The notes under the pieces were generated by a model that ran no database searches, was not told where the DNA came from, and was given only the letters and a program-made list of their open reading frames with translations. The translations under genes and the position numbers were made by a program. A stretch of 64,000 bases of DNA from Janthinobacterium silvisoli (GTDB taxonomy: Bacteria > Pseudomonadota > Gammaproteobacteria > Burkholderiales > Burkholderiaceae_D). This document shows positions 25,020 to 34,094 of the stretch, piece after piece. Every line of letters starts with the position of its first letter. The first letter of the stretch is position 1. The stretch lies in the NCBI RefSeq assembly GCF_014200725.1, contig NZ_JACHCL010000002.1, positions 744,001 to 808,000 of the forward strand, written 5' to 3'.

Positions 25020-25686
25020 AGAATCGTTCAATAACGTCGTCGCCCTGCTGCCGGAAATCTGGGTCGCGCTGGGCCAGACCATGACCATGCTGGGTATCGG
25101 CCTGACGGCCGCCATTCTGATCGGCGGCCCGATGGGCATCTTGCTATTCCTGGTCTCGGAAGGCCAGTCGCTGCAAAACCGTCCGCTGTCCATCATCCTG
25201 GGCTGGCTGGTCAATACCGTGCGCAGCTTCCCCTTCATCATCCTGCTGGTCGCGCTGACGCCGTTTACCCGCATCATCGCTGGCACCTCGATCGGCCCGC
25301 TGGCAGCCGCCGTGCCACTGTCGTTCGCCGCCATCCCTTACCTTGCGCGCCTGGTGGAACAGAACCTGCGCGAAGTGCCGCGCGGCGTGATCGAAGCGGC
25401 GCACGCCATGGGCGCCTCGGAAATGCAAATTATTTTCCGCGTGCTGCTGGTGGAAGCGCGCTCCGGCCTGGTGCTGGCGCTGACCGTGCTGTCGATCAGC
25501 TTCCTGTCCTATTCGGCCGTGGCCGGCGTGGTGGGCGGCGGCGGCATCGGCGACCTGGCCATCCGCTACGGCTACTACCGCTTCGAGACCGACATCATGG
25601 TCGTCACCGTCGCCATCCTGATCGTGCTGGTGCAGCTCATCCAGTTCGCAGGCACGCGCATCGCCAAGCGTCTCGACAAACGTTAA
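25012..25686 (+). CDS. metI: Methionine-type ABC transporter permease
   Basis: 224 residues. ATG 25012 is chosen because GGAAGG lies nine bases upstream; an ATG at 25003 sits too close to that site. Five or so membrane helices are visible, and the coupling helix carries the ABC permease motif (EAAHAMGASEMQIIFRVLL). SFPFIILLVALTPFTR is typical of MetI. It overlaps metN by eight bases and is followed by metQ after 22 bases, forming metNIQ. Confidence 0.92.
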   Translation: MFEESFNNVVALLPEIWVALGQTMTMLGIGLTAAILIGGPMGILLFLVSEGQSLQNRPLSIILGWLVNTVRSFPFIILLVALTPFTRIIAGTSIGPLAAAVPLSFAAIPYLARLVEQNLREVPRGVIEAAHAMGASEMQIIFRVLLVEARSGLVLALTVLSISFLSYSAVAGVVGGGGIGDLAIRYGYYRFETDIMVVTVAILIVLVQLIQFAGTRIAKRLDKR

Positions 25687-25708
25687 TCTTCGAATCAAGG
25701 AAAACATC

Positions 25709-26536
25709 ATGAATACATTCCGCCGCAATCTGCTGCTGGCCGCCGTCAGCCTGACCCTTTCCATTTCGGCTTACGCCAAGGACCCGAAAGAACTGGTGAT
25801 CGGCACCAGCGCCGGTCCTTACGCAGACCAGCTGAAACTGGGCATCAAGCCTATCCTGGAAAAACAGGGCTACAAGGTCAAGATCGTTGAATTCAACGAC
25901 TACGTGCAGCCGAACTACGCGCTGGCCGAGGGCTCGCTGGACGCCAACGTGTTCCAGCACATCGTCTACCTGAACAAGTTCGCCACCGATAACAAGCTGG
26001 CTCTGAGTCCCTTGATCACGGTACCGACCACGCCGATCGCGCTGTACAGCACCAAGCACAAGTCGCTGGCTGAAATCAAGCCGGGGGCCACCATCGCCAT
26101 GCCGAACGACCCGACCAACCAGGCGCGCGCGCTGGTGGTGCTCGATAAAATGGGCTGGATCAAGCTGAAACCGAATGTCGACCCGCTGCGCGCTTCCGAG
26201 CGTGACGTGGCCGACAATCCGAAGAAGCTGAAACTGGTGCCGCTGGAAGCGGCGCAGCTGCCACGCTCGCTGGCCGATACCGATTATGCTTTCATTAACG
26301 GCAACTACGCGCAAGCGGCCGGCATCAAGCTGACCAGCGCCCTGATCGCCGAAAAAATCTCGGACAGCTATGTCAACCTGGTCGCCATCCGCACGGCCGA
26401 CAAAGGCAAGCCTTGGGTGAAAGACATCGAAGCGGCCTACCGCTCGCGCGCCTTCCTCGACATCACCAATAAATACTTCGCCGGCTACGAAAAAACGGAT
26501 TACCAGCTGGCGATGGAAAAGGCTGACAAAAAATAA
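25709..26536 (+). CDS. metQ: MetQ-family substrate-binding protein
   Basis: 275 residues with a signal peptide (FRRNLLLAAVSLTLSISAYA) cut before KDPKE. No lipobox Cys is present, unlike the lipoprotein form common in other bacteria, so it should be freely periplasmic. The body is NLPA/MetQ: IGTSAGPYADQLKLGIKPIL, FNDYVQPNYALAEGSLDANVF, NDPTNQARALVVLD. It binds methionine or a similar sulfur compound and delivers it to MetNI. A close paralogue (about seven in ten residues identical by eye) is encoded at 33263-34090. Confidence 0.92.
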   Translation: MNTFRRNLLLAAVSLTLSISAYAKDPKELVIGTSAGPYADQLKLGIKPILEKQGYKVKIVEFNDYVQPNYALAEGSLDANVFQHIVYLNKFATDNKLALSPLITVPTTPIALYSTKHKSLAEIKPGATIAMPNDPTNQARALVVLDKMGWIKLKPNVDPLRASERDVADNPKKLKLVPLEAAQLPRSLADTDYAFINGNYAQAAGIKLTSALIAEKISDSYVNLVAIRTADKGKPWVKDIEAAYRSRAFLDITNKYFAGYEKTDYQLAMEKADKK

Positions 26537-26546
26537 GACAGCTTGC

Positions 26547-26579
26547 GCAGGCGCGCCCATCCCTCAACAACGCGCCTGC
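26547..26579 (+). terminator. Stem-loop after metQ
   Basis: GCAGGCGCG (26547-26555) and CGCGCCTGC (26571-26579) are exact 9-base arms with a 15-base loop, starting 11 bases after the metQ stop. There is no U-tract, so termination is only probable. Confidence 0.45.
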
Positions 26580-26638
26580 CTGAAATAAAATCACTCTGCC
26601 GTTACAATGGCTTCCAGCCCATCATTTGCAAGGAAGCC

Positions 26639-27358
26639 ATGTCCGCCCTGCCCTCGTCCCCGCCGTCTTCCAGCCTCGCCTCCGTCACGAAGCAGCATGG
26701 CCGCTACCGCGCATTCCTGTTCGACATGGATGGCACCATCATCAATTCCATCGCTGCCGCAGAGCGCATCTGGGGTTCGTGGGCCAAGCGCCAGGGCCTC
26801 GATGTGGCAGCCTTTTTGCCCACCATCCATGGCGCGCGCGCACTCGACACCATCGCCAGGCTGGATTTGCCCGGCGTTGACCCGCACCATGAATCGCACG
26901 GCATCACGGCGGCGGAAATCATCGATGTGGATGGCATCGTTGAAATTGATGGCGCGCAGCACTTTTTGCAAACGCTGCCGCCTGCGCAATGGGCGATAGT
27001 CACCTCCGCGCCGCGTGCGCTGGCGATTGCGCGCCTGGAGGCGGCGGGCATGCCGCTACCAAAGGTGATGGTGACGGCGGAAGATGTGAAGGCGGGCAAA
27101 CCGCGGCCTGAATGCTATCTGCTGGCGGCGCAAAAACTAGGTGTGCCTGCCAGTGACTGCCTGGTGTTTGAAGATGCGGCGGTAGGGATCGAAGCGGGCG
27201 AAGCGGCGGGCGCCGAGGTGATGGTGATCACGGCCACGCATCACCACGCCATGGCCACGCGCCATGCCAGCATCGCCAGTTATGCAGCGATGACGGCCAC
27301 GCTGGACGGTGATGGCTTTATCAGCTTGAGCGAGGCTGCAGCACGCGCGCCAGGATAG
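26639..27358 (+). CDS. HAD-superfamily sugar-phosphatase-like hydrolase
   Basis: 239 residues from ATG 26639, which has AAGGAAG upstream. HAD motif I is [12 protein letters not shown] (nucleophile Asp and acid/base Asp), motif II is VTSAPRA, motif III Lys is in [13 protein letters not shown], and motif IV is [16 protein letters not shown]. The cap insertion between motifs I and II is helical, as in the beta-phosphoglucomutase/sugar phosphatase group. It probably dephosphorylates a sugar or polyol phosphate in the cytosol. Its last 38 bases overlap the 3' end of ssuB on the other strand. Confidence 0.87.
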   Translation: MSALPSSPPSSSLASVTKQHGRYRAFLFDMDGTIINSIAAAERIWGSWAKRQGLDVAAFLPTIHGARALDTIARLDLPGVDPHHESHGITAAEIIDVDGIVEIDGAQHFLQTLPPAQWAIVTSAPRALAIARLEAAGMPLPKVMVTAEDVKAGKPRPECYLLAAQKLGVPASDCLVFEDAAVGIEAGEAAGAEVMVITATHHHAMATRHASIASYAAMTATLDGDGFISLSEAAARAPG

Positions 27359-28151
27359 TCTGCTCCAGCGCAGCGAACGCCGCGCTGCCACGCTGACGGG
27401 GGCGCGGCAAATCAATCTGCTGATCCAGCGTGATCTGGCCATCTTCGATCAGCAGCACGCGGTCGGCCAGCGCTACCGCTTCGGCCACGTCATGCGTCAC
27501 CAGTACGGCCGTGAAACCACGCGCCAGCCAGAGCGATTCGATCAGCTGCTGCATTTCGATGCGGGTCAAGGCATCGAGTGCACCCAGGGGTTCATCGAGC
27601 AGCAGCAATTGCGGTTCGTGCACCAGCGCCCGCGCCAGCGCCACCCTCTGCTTCTGCCCGCCCGACAAGGCAGCAGGCCACTCGTCAGCGCGGTCGGCCA
27701 GGCCCACCGTCCACAGGGAGGCAGCGGCCGCACCCACCGAACGGGGCAAACCCAGGGCGACGTTTTCCAGCACGGTTTTCCAGGGCAGCAGCCGCGCTTC
27801 CTGGAACATGATGCGGATATCGGGTGGACCAAATTCCTTGCCTGAACCGACCGTGACCTGGCCTTCGTCCACGCTTTCCAGGCCCGCGATCGAGCGCAGC
27901 AAGGTGCTCTTGCCGCAGCCGCTGCGCCCTACGATGGCGACGAATTCACCGGCACGCAATGCCAGATCGATATTATTGAGCACTGTGCGCTCGGCGTAGG
28001 CCTTGCTCAAGTTGGTCAATGCCAGCGGCACGCCGCGCCGCTCAAACCTGTCGCGCGGGCCAGTCCTGGCCCTGGCTTGTTCGGCCACGGGGTCGTACTG
28101 CACGAAGTGGGACAAAAAGTCCGATTCTATCTGGATGGGCGCGAGCAGCAT
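27321..28151 (-). CDS. ssuB: Aliphatic sulfonate ABC transporter ATPase
   Basis: 276 residues; ATG 28151 lies 17 bases after the ssuC stop. Walker A is GRSGCGKST, signature LSGGQKQR, Walker [13 protein letters not shown], switch [10 protein letters not shown]. The short Q-loop segment ([20 protein letters not shown]) is characteristic of the SsuB/TauB branch. An N-terminal extension of about 45 residues precedes the fold, as in other betaproteobacterial SsuB. It powers sulfonate import with SsuC and SsuA. Last gene of ssuEADCB; its 3' end overlaps the convergent HAD gene. Confidence 0.92.
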   Translation of the reverse strand: MLLAPIQIESDFLSHFVQYDPVAEQARARTGPRDRFERRGVPLALTNLSKAYAERTVLNNIDLALRAGEFVAIVGRSGCGKSTLLRSIAGLESVDEGQVTVGSGKEFGPPDIRIMFQEARLLPWKTVLENVALGLPRSVGAAAASLWTVGLADRADEWPAALSGGQKQRVALARALVHEPQLLLLDEPLGALDALTRIEMQQLIESLWLARGFTAVLVTHDVAEAVALADRVLLIEDGQITLDQQIDLPRPRQRGSAAFAALEQTILARVLQPRSS

Positions 28152-28168
28152 GGTGTGTTCTTTCGTGA

Positions 28169-28951
28169 TTAGCGGTAAGCGGGATTCCAGCGCAGGCAAT
28201 GGCGCTCCAGCCGGCGCGAGAACAGGTCTGCCAGCTTGCCCAGCAAGGCGTACAGCAAAATACCCACCAAGACCACGTCCGTTTGCAAAAACTCGCGCGC
28301 ATTCATGGTCATGTAGCCGATGCCGGCCTGCGCCGAAATGGTTTCAGCGACGATCAGCAGCACCCACACCAGGCCCAGCGAAAAGCGCACGCCCACCAGT
28401 ATCGAGGGCATGGCAGCCGGCAGGATCACATCGCGGTACAGGGGCCAGCCGGACAAGCCATAACTCTTTGCCATTTCTATCAAGCCCTGGTCGGCCGAAC
28501 GGATGCCGTGGAAGGTATTGAGGTAGACGGGAAAGAAGACGCCGACCGCCAGCAAAAACAGCTTGGCCGTTTCATCGATGCCGAACCACAGGATGACCAG
28601 CGGGATCAGCGCCAGCGCCGGGATGTTGCGCACCATTTGCAGGGTCGTGTCTAACAGGGTTTCCGCATGGCGGAAGCTGCCCGTCAACAGGCCCAGCAAC
28701 AAACCGAGGCCGCCGCCGATGGCAAAGCCCAGGGTAGCCCGCCACAAGCTGGTTTTCAGGTGCAGCCACAGTTCACCCGATACAGTCAGGCTCCAGAAGG
28801 CTTTCGCCACAGCCCATGGTTCGGGCAGGATGCGGCTCGATAGCCAGCCCCATTGCGACGCCAGCTGCCAGGCCAGCAGCAGCGCAAACGGTAAAGCCCA
28901 TGGCGCTGCTGCTTTCCATGCCCGACTGCGCTTGACGACACTAGCCGCCAT
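28169..28951 (-). CDS. ssuC: Aliphatic sulfonate ABC transporter permease
   Basis: 260 residues. ATG 28951 starts one base after the ssuD stop; the longer frame upstream lies in ssuD. About six membrane helices are visible. [20 protein letters not shown] and the coupling-loop sequence [20 protein letters not shown] are typical of SsuC/TauC permeases. It forms the inner-membrane channel for sulfonates. Confidence 0.93.
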   Translation of the reverse strand: MAASVVKRSRAWKAAAPWALPFALLLAWQLASQWGWLSSRILPEPWAVAKAFWSLTVSGELWLHLKTSLWRATLGFAIGGGLGLLLGLLTGSFRHAETLLDTTLQMVRNIPALALIPLVILWFGIDETAKLFLLAVGVFFPVYLNTFHGIRSADQGLIEMAKSYGLSGWPLYRDVILPAAMPSILVGVRFSLGLVWVLLIVAETISAQAGIGYMTMNAREFLQTDVVLVGILLYALLGKLADLFSRRLERHCLRWNPAYR

Positions 28952-28952
28952 C

Positions 28953-30113
28953 TCAGGCCGCTTTCTTTTGTGACGCAGCCGGCACGATATTGCTGGCCAT
29001 GACTTCGCCAAAAGGCCCCGTCAGCGATTGCTCACCCGCGGCCTTGCCCTTGCCCAGCAAGGGGAATACCAGTTCGGCGAAGCGGTACGATTCTTCCAGG
29101 TGCGGGTAGCCGGAAAAGATAAAGGTATCGATACCCAGGTCGGCGTATTCCTGGATGCGCGCCACCACCGTGGGAGCGTCGCCAACCAGGGCCGTGCCCG
29201 CGCCGCCGCGCACCAGGCCCACGCCTGCCCACAGATTGGGCGACACTTCGAGCTTGTCGCGCTTGCCGCCATGCAGGGCTGCCATGCGCTGCTGGCCGAC
29301 GGAATCCATCTTGCCGAACGCTTCCTGCGCCTTGGCGATGATGTCGTCGTCCAGGTGGCTGATCAATTCATCGGCCGCGCGCCAGGCCGCTTCATTCGTT
29401 TCGCGTACGATCACGTGCAAACGGATGCCAAACCGGACTGTGCGCCCCCGCTTGGCCGCGCGCGCGCGGATATCGGCGATCTTTTCGGCCACGGCAGCCG
29501 GCGGCTCGCCCCAGGTCAGGTAGACATCCATCTGTTCGGCCGCCAGTTCGTGGGCCGGCTCGGATGAACCGCCAAAATACAGCGGTGGATATGGTTTTTG
29601 CACGGGCGGATACAGGGTTTTGGAACCTTTTACCTGGATATGCTTACCCTCGAAATCATAGCCGGCCGCACCGCCCTCGCCTGCCAAGGTGGCGCGCCAG
29701 ACGCGGATGAATTCATCGGAAATCTCATAGCGCTTGGCATGGTCGGCAAACAGGCCATCGGCTTCCAGTTCGGCCTGGTCGCCGCCAGTGACGACATTGA
29801 TCAACAGGCGGCCATTCGACAAGCGGTCAAAGGTGGACGCCATGCGCACGGCCAGGCCGGGTGTCGACAAACCTGGTCGCACGGCGACCAGGAACTTGAG
29901 CTTTTGCGTCACGCTGATCAGCGACGAAGCGACCACCCATGCATCTTCGCATGAGCGGCCGGTGGGCAGCAGCACGCCATCGTAGCCCAGGGTGTCGGCG
30001 GCCACCGCCACCTGGCGCAAGTAATCGGCATCGACCGGGCGCGCACCCTGCGAGGTGCCCAGGTAGCGGCTGTCGCCATGGGTGGGAATAAACCAGAAGA
30101 TATTGAGTGACAT
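28953..30113 (-). CDS. ssuD: FMNH2-dependent alkanesulfonate monooxygenase
   Basis: 386 residues from ATG 30113 behind GAAAGAG. The protein is a bacterial-luciferase-like TIM barrel: [20 protein letters not shown] at the N-terminus, [18 protein letters not shown], and [15 protein letters not shown]. The LINVVTGGD segment and a late [17 protein letters not shown] match SsuD. It cleaves alkanesulfonates to sulfite and aldehyde in the cytosol using FMNH2 and O2. FMNH2 would come from SsuE at the head of the operon. Confidence 0.94.
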   Translation of the reverse strand: MSLNIFWFIPTHGDSRYLGTSQGARPVDADYLRQVAVAADTLGYDGVLLPTGRSCEDAWVVASSLISVTQKLKFLVAVRPGLSTPGLAVRMASTFDRLSNGRLLINVVTGGDQAELEADGLFADHAKRYEISDEFIRVWRATLAGEGGAAGYDFEGKHIQVKGSKTLYPPVQKPYPPLYFGGSSEPAHELAAEQMDVYLTWGEPPAAVAEKIADIRARAAKRGRTVRFGIRLHVIVRETNEAAWRAADELISHLDDDIIAKAQEAFGKMDSVGQQRMAALHGGKRDKLEVSPNLWAGVGLVRGGAGTALVGDAPTVVARIQEYADLGIDTFIFSGYPHLEESYRFAELVFPLLGKGKAAGEQSLTGPFGEVMASNIVPAASQKKAA

Positions 30114-30141
30114 GGAACTCTTTCGCTTGATTGTGGATCGA

Positions 30142-31146
30142 TTACTTGCTACTGGTGGCCAGCTGTCTGGCCGGTAGCAGCGCATCCTTGACGACGATGG
30201 GTTTCGGGATCAGCTTCAGGCTGGAAAAGGCGTCGGCCACCTTTTGCTGCGAGGCGATCACGTCGACCGATACAGGCTTGACGCCATAGGCATAACGCGA
30301 TGCCGCCAGCGCCACCACGTCGCGGCTCAAGCCCGTCTGGGCTGACAGCACGGTAGCCACTTCATCGGGATTGTTGCGGCCCCAGTCATCGACCTTGGCG
30401 ATTTCATCGAGCACGATGCGCAGGATTTCGGGATTTTTTTCCGCGTAATGACGCGAGGCGAGGTAGAACTGGTAGTTCGCCACCAGGCCCTTGCCATCGG
30501 CCAGCACGCGCGCGCCCAGCTGTTTTTCGGCGGCCGCCAGGAAGGGGTCCCAGATCGCCCAGGCATCCACGCTGCCGCGCTCGAAAGCGGCGCGCGCATC
30601 GGCCGGCGGCAAATATACTGGCTGGATGTCGCTGTAGGCGACGCCGGCTTTTTCCAGCGCCTTCAATAACAGGTAATGCACGTTCGAGCCCTTGTTCAGG
30701 GCTATCTTTTTGCCCTTCAATTCAGCCAGGGTGCGCAAGCCGGAACCCTTGGGCACGACGATGGCTTCGCTGCCAGGCGAGGCTGGCTCATTGCCCACAT
30801 AGACCAGGTTGGCGCCAGCCGCCTGGGCAAAGATGGGCGGCGCTTCGCCCACGGTGCCAAAATCGATGCTGCCTACATTGAGGCCTTCAAGCAGCACCGG
30901 CCCGGCCGGAAATTCCGTCCATTTCACCGTCACGCCTTGTTCCGACAGGCGTTTTTCCAGCGTACCTCGGCCCTTGAGCAAGGTCAGCGTGCCGTACTTC
31001 TGGTAGCCGATGCGCACTTCAGGCTGCGCCTGGGCCTGGGCCTGGACCGTCACCGGCATGCCGGAGGCCAGTACGCCCGCAGCAGCGGCGAACAGCAGGC
31101 CCAAGGTTGTGCGGCGGGAAAGGCGGTTTTCGTGGCGATTGCTCAT
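30142..31146 (-). CDS. ssuA: Aliphatic sulfonate-binding periplasmic protein
   Basis: 334 residues with a signal peptide containing a twin-arginine-like pair ([20 protein letters not shown]). The mature chain has the SsuA/ThiY-like periplasmic fold: [35 protein letters not shown], and [18 protein letters not shown]. It captures alkanesulfonates for SsuBC. The start is preceded by AAGGAGCC. The gene lies between ssuE (29 bp) and ssuD (28 bp). Confidence 0.93.
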   Translation of the reverse strand: MSNRHENRLSRRTTLGLLFAAAAGVLASGMPVTVQAQAQAQPEVRIGYQKYGTLTLLKGRGTLEKRLSEQGVTVKWTEFPAGPVLLEGLNVGSIDFGTVGEAPPIFAQAAGANLVYVGNEPASPGSEAIVVPKGSGLRTLAELKGKKIALNKGSNVHYLLLKALEKAGVAYSDIQPVYLPPADARAAFERGSVDAWAIWDPFLAAAEKQLGARVLADGKGLVANYQFYLASRHYAEKNPEILRIVLDEIAKVDDWGRNNPDEVATVLSAQTGLSRDVVALAASRYAYGVKPVSVDVIASQQKVADAFSSLKLIPKPIVVKDALLPARQLATSSK

Positions 31147-31175
31147 GGCGGCTGGCTCCTTGTGATAGATGTGAT

Positions 31176-31775
31176 TCAGGCGGGTTGAAGCTGGGTCTGC
31201 GGCGTGCGCACAGGCGGCAAGACGGCGGCAGCCTCGCGAGGCCCCGCCAGCAGGAACAGCCCGGCAGACAATTCGTCGATGCCGGCCTGCACACGCGCAG
31301 CAATCGGCTCATCGAAGTTCAAGCCACGCTCTTCATGCCAGCCCAGTTGCTGCGCGTTCGCGTAGATGCTGGTGTAGACCTGTTTGGCGCCCAGTGCCTG
31401 CAGCACCGGGCGCAAGGCGTAGTCCAGCGCCAGCGTATGGGCATGGCCGCCGCCCGTGGCCAGCGGCAGCACCAGCTTGCCGGCCAGCCCGTCCTGCGGC
31501 AGCAGGTCGAGGAAGGCTTTCAGCAGCCCGGTATAGGCAGCCTTGTAAATCGGCGTGGCGATCACGACGGCTTCGGCCGCAGCCACGGCTTGCACCGCCT
31601 CGGTGATCGCAGGATCGGCGTAATCGGCCAGCAGCAGCGCTTGCGCGGGAAGGTCGCGCACATCGAGCTTGCGGATACCATAACCCTGCAGGGCCAGGCG
31701 CTCGCCGATGTGCGCCAGCAAGCGGCCCGAACTCGATGGCAGCTGGGGGCTACCGCCCAATAAAAGTATGCTCAT
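31176..31775 (-). CDS. ssuE: NAD(P)H-dependent FMN reductase
   Basis: 199 residues from ATG 31775. The flavodoxin-like fold starts with ILLLGGSPQLPSSSGRLLAH and continues with VVIATPIYKAAYTGLLKAFL and LPLATGGGHAHTLALDYALR, the SsuE/MsuE pattern. It supplies FMNH2 to SsuD and plausibly also to the LLM monooxygenase at 34095. First gene of the ssu operon. The upstream in-frame extension is rejected because it is basic, low-quality and crosses the hairpin at 31821-31854. Confidence 0.92.
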   Translation of the reverse strand: MSILLLGGSPQLPSSSGRLLAHIGERLALQGYGIRKLDVRDLPAQALLLADYADPAITEAVQAVAAAEAVVIATPIYKAAYTGLLKAFLDLLPQDGLAGKLVLPLATGGGHAHTLALDYALRPVLQALGAKQVYTSIYANAQQLGWHEERGLNFDEPIAARVQAGIDELSAGLFLLAGPREAAAVLPPVRTPQTQLQPA

Positions 31776-31820
31776 ATGATGCCTGTTCTTAAAGCGACGC
31801 CGATGATGGAGTGATCGACC

Positions 31821-31854
31821 TTGCCGCAGCCTATCGCCATCAGGGCTGCGGCAA
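31821..31854. promoter_or_regulatory. 11-bp inverted repeat in the ssuE leader/promoter region
   Basis: TTGCCGCAGCC (31821-31831) and GGCTGCGGCAA (31844-31854) are exact inverted arms with a 12-base loop, 46 bp upstream of ssuE. It could be a 5'-UTR hairpin of the ssu transcript or a dimeric regulator site. No known riboswitch consensus is visible. Confidence 0.5.
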
Positions 31855-32030
31855 AACGAATGCTTTCGCGCTTCGATATGTATTTTCCAGATATGAGCGA
31901 ACGACGCCCCGCAGCCTGCCACGTGCCGCCGCAATCGCGTTTTTTTGCATATGCATGTGCGCTTTTCTTCGTGTACGGGCTTTGACAACCGGTGCAATAC
32001 TGGCCGCATCGCCTCACTGGAATCGCCGTC

Positions 32031-33236
32031 ATGTCATCTGTTCTTCCTTTATCCCCCAAACATACCGAGCAAGCAGCGCCAGACGCTATCGGTATCGCCA
32101 CGGCGCTGGCGTCACGCCTGGCCGAAACAGCAAATGCCCGCGACCAGGTTGGCGGCCATGCGGCGCAGGAGCGTGAATGGCTGCGCGAGTCGGGCTTGCT
32201 GACTTTGTCGGTTCCGGTGCAATTTGGCGGCCAGGGCGCACCCTGGACATTGGTCTATCAGGTGATCCGCATCCTGGCGCGCGCCGATAGCGCGCTGGCC
32301 CACGTCTTTGGCTTTCACCATTTGCAGCTGGCCGGCCTGCAGCTGTATGGCAATGCGCAGCAGCAGCGCCATTTGCTGACCTTGACCGTGAACGAGCGCC
32401 TGTTCTGGGGCAATGCCCTCAACCCCCTAGACCGCAGAGTCACGGCGCAGGACAGCGGCGCTGGCTATCTGCTCGACGGCGTCAAGAGTTTTTCTTCCGG
32501 TTCCGTGGGCTCGGACTGGCTGACCGTCTCGGCCTGGCACGCACCGACCAAAACGGCGCTGATCGCCGCCCTGCCAACGCGCCAGGCTGGCGTGCAGGTC
32601 AAGCCGGACTGGGATGCGTTTGGCCAGCGCCAGACAGACAGCGGCAATGTCCATTTCGAGCAGGTATTCCTGCCGTCCGAACTGGTCTTGCAAGCGCCCG
32701 CGCAGGCAGCCACGCCACAAGCGACGGTGCGTTCGCAGATCGCACAGCTGATTATGACTAACCTCTACCTGGGCATCGCCGAAGGGGCTTTCGAGGCGGC
32801 CCGCCGCTATACGGAAGAACAGGCAAAAGCCTGGTTTGCCTCCGGTGTGGACAAGGCCAGCGACGATCCGCTGGTGCAGCACCGCTACGGCCAGCTATGG
32901 CTGCTGCTGCGGCCCGCGCAAGTACTGGCCGACGTGGCGGCGCAGGAACTCGATACCGTCTACCGCAAGGGTGCGCTGATCACGGCGCAGGACCGTGGCC
33001 AGCTGGCCGTCGCCGTGGCAGAAGCGAAAGCCCTGGCCCACAAGGCCGGCCTGGAAATCAGCAGCCAGATGTTCGAGCTGACGGGCGCCCGCTCCACCTC
33101 GGCCCAATATGGTTTTGACCGCTACTGGCGCAACGTGCGCGTGCATACCCTGCACGATCCCATCGACTACAAGCTGCGCGACCTGGGGCGCTATGCCCTG
33201 AGCGGCACCCTGCCGGAACCGACCGCGTATTCGTAA
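32031..33236 (+). CDS. SfnB-like acyl-CoA dehydrogenase-family flavoprotein
   Basis: 401 residues from ATG 32031. The acyl-CoA dehydrogenase fold of the sulfur-acquisition branch is visible: REWLRESGLLTLSVPVQFGG at the N-terminal helical domain, NALNPLDRRV and GVKSFSSGSVGSDWLTVSAW in the beta domain, and a C-terminal DRYWRNVRVHTLHDPIDYK. That ending matches the SfnB/DszC/SoxC group of reduced-flavin monooxygenases rather than fatty-acid enzymes. It is first in a plus-strand operon, divergent from ssuE, so it probably acts on an organosulfur or sulfone substrate. Confidence 0.85.
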   Translation: MSSVLPLSPKHTEQAAPDAIGIATALASRLAETANARDQVGGHAAQEREWLRESGLLTLSVPVQFGGQGAPWTLVYQVIRILARADSALAHVFGFHHLQLAGLQLYGNAQQQRHLLTLTVNERLFWGNALNPLDRRVTAQDSGAGYLLDGVKSFSSGSVGSDWLTVSAWHAPTKTALIAALPTRQAGVQVKPDWDAFGQRQTDSGNVHFEQVFLPSELVLQAPAQAATPQATVRSQIAQLIMTNLYLGIAEGAFEAARRYTEEQAKAWFASGVDKASDDPLVQHRYGQLWLLLRPAQVLADVAAQELDTVYRKGALITAQDRGQLAVAVAEAKALAHKAGLEISSQMFELTGARSTSAQYGFDRYWRNVRVHTLHDPIDYKLRDLGRYALSGTLPEPTAYS

Positions 33237-33262
33237 CCCTCTTTTATCAACCAGGAGCCGCC

Positions 33263-34090
33263 ATGAGCATGACCCGCCGCACTCTGATTCTTAGCACCTT
33301 GTCCCTGGCACTCGCCACCGGCCTGGCCCACGCCAAAGACCCGAAAGAGATCGTGATCGGCACCAGCGCCGGGCCGTATGCGGACCAGATCAAGCTGGGC
33401 ATCAAGCCCATCCTGGAAAAGCAGGGCTACAAGGTCAAACTGGTGGAGTTCAATGACTATATCCAGCCGAACTTCGCGCTGGCCGAGGGTTCGCTGGACG
33501 CCAACGTGTTCCAGCACATCGTCTACCTGAAAAAATTCGCCGCCGAACACAAGCTGGCACTGACCGACCTGGTGACGGTGCCGACGGCGCCAATCGCCAT
33601 CTACAGCAAGAAGCACACCACGCTGAACGATGTGAAGGAAGGCACGACGGTGGGCTTGCCGAACGACCCGACCAACCAGGCGCGCGCACTGGTGCTGCTC
33701 GACCAGCTGGGCTGGATCAAGCTGCGCGCAGGTTTTGACGCCGTGCGCGCGTCGGAAAAGGATATCTCCGTCAACCTCAAGAAAATCAAGCTGCTGCCGC
33801 TGGAAGCGGCGCAGCTGCCACGTTCGCTGGGCGACACCGACTACTCTTTCATCAACGGGAACTATGCGCTGGCATCGGGCCTGAAGCTGACGGATGCGCT
33901 GGTGACTGAAAAGATCTCGCCCAACTACATCAACCTGGTGGCCGTACGTACGGCCGACAAGGACAAGCAATTTGCCAAGGATCTCGCGGCAGCCTACCAC
34001 TCGCGTGAATTCCTCGACGTGACCAACAAATACTTTGCCGGCTATTCGAAGACCGAGTATCAGCAAGCCTTGCAGACAGCATCTAAGTAA
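33263..34090 (+). CDS. Second MetQ-family substrate-binding protein (orphan)
   Basis: 275 residues, very close to MetQ at 25709 across the whole mature chain (for example FNDYIQPNFALAEGSLDANVF, NDPTNQARALVLLDQLGW). The signal peptide has TRRTLILSTLSLALATGLAHA and no lipobox. No MetN or MetI lies in this operon, so it most likely shares MetNI encoded 8 kb away, or has been recruited for a different sulfur compound handled by the neighbouring flavoprotein and LLM monooxygenase. The start is preceded by CAGGAGCC. Confidence 0.9.
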   Translation: MSMTRRTLILSTLSLALATGLAHAKDPKEIVIGTSAGPYADQIKLGIKPILEKQGYKVKLVEFNDYIQPNFALAEGSLDANVFQHIVYLKKFAAEHKLALTDLVTVPTAPIAIYSKKHTTLNDVKEGTTVGLPNDPTNQARALVLLDQLGWIKLRAGFDAVRASEKDISVNLKKIKLLPLEAAQLPRSLGDTDYSFINGNYALASGLKLTDALVTEKISPNYINLVAVRTADKDKQFAKDLAAAYHSREFLDVTNKYFAGYSKTEYQQALQTASK

Positions 34091-34094
34091 ATCC

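Noticed and set aside
24090-25334. 414-codon minus-strand frame
   Set aside because: Antisense to metN and metI, which carry full ABC signatures and overlap correctly.
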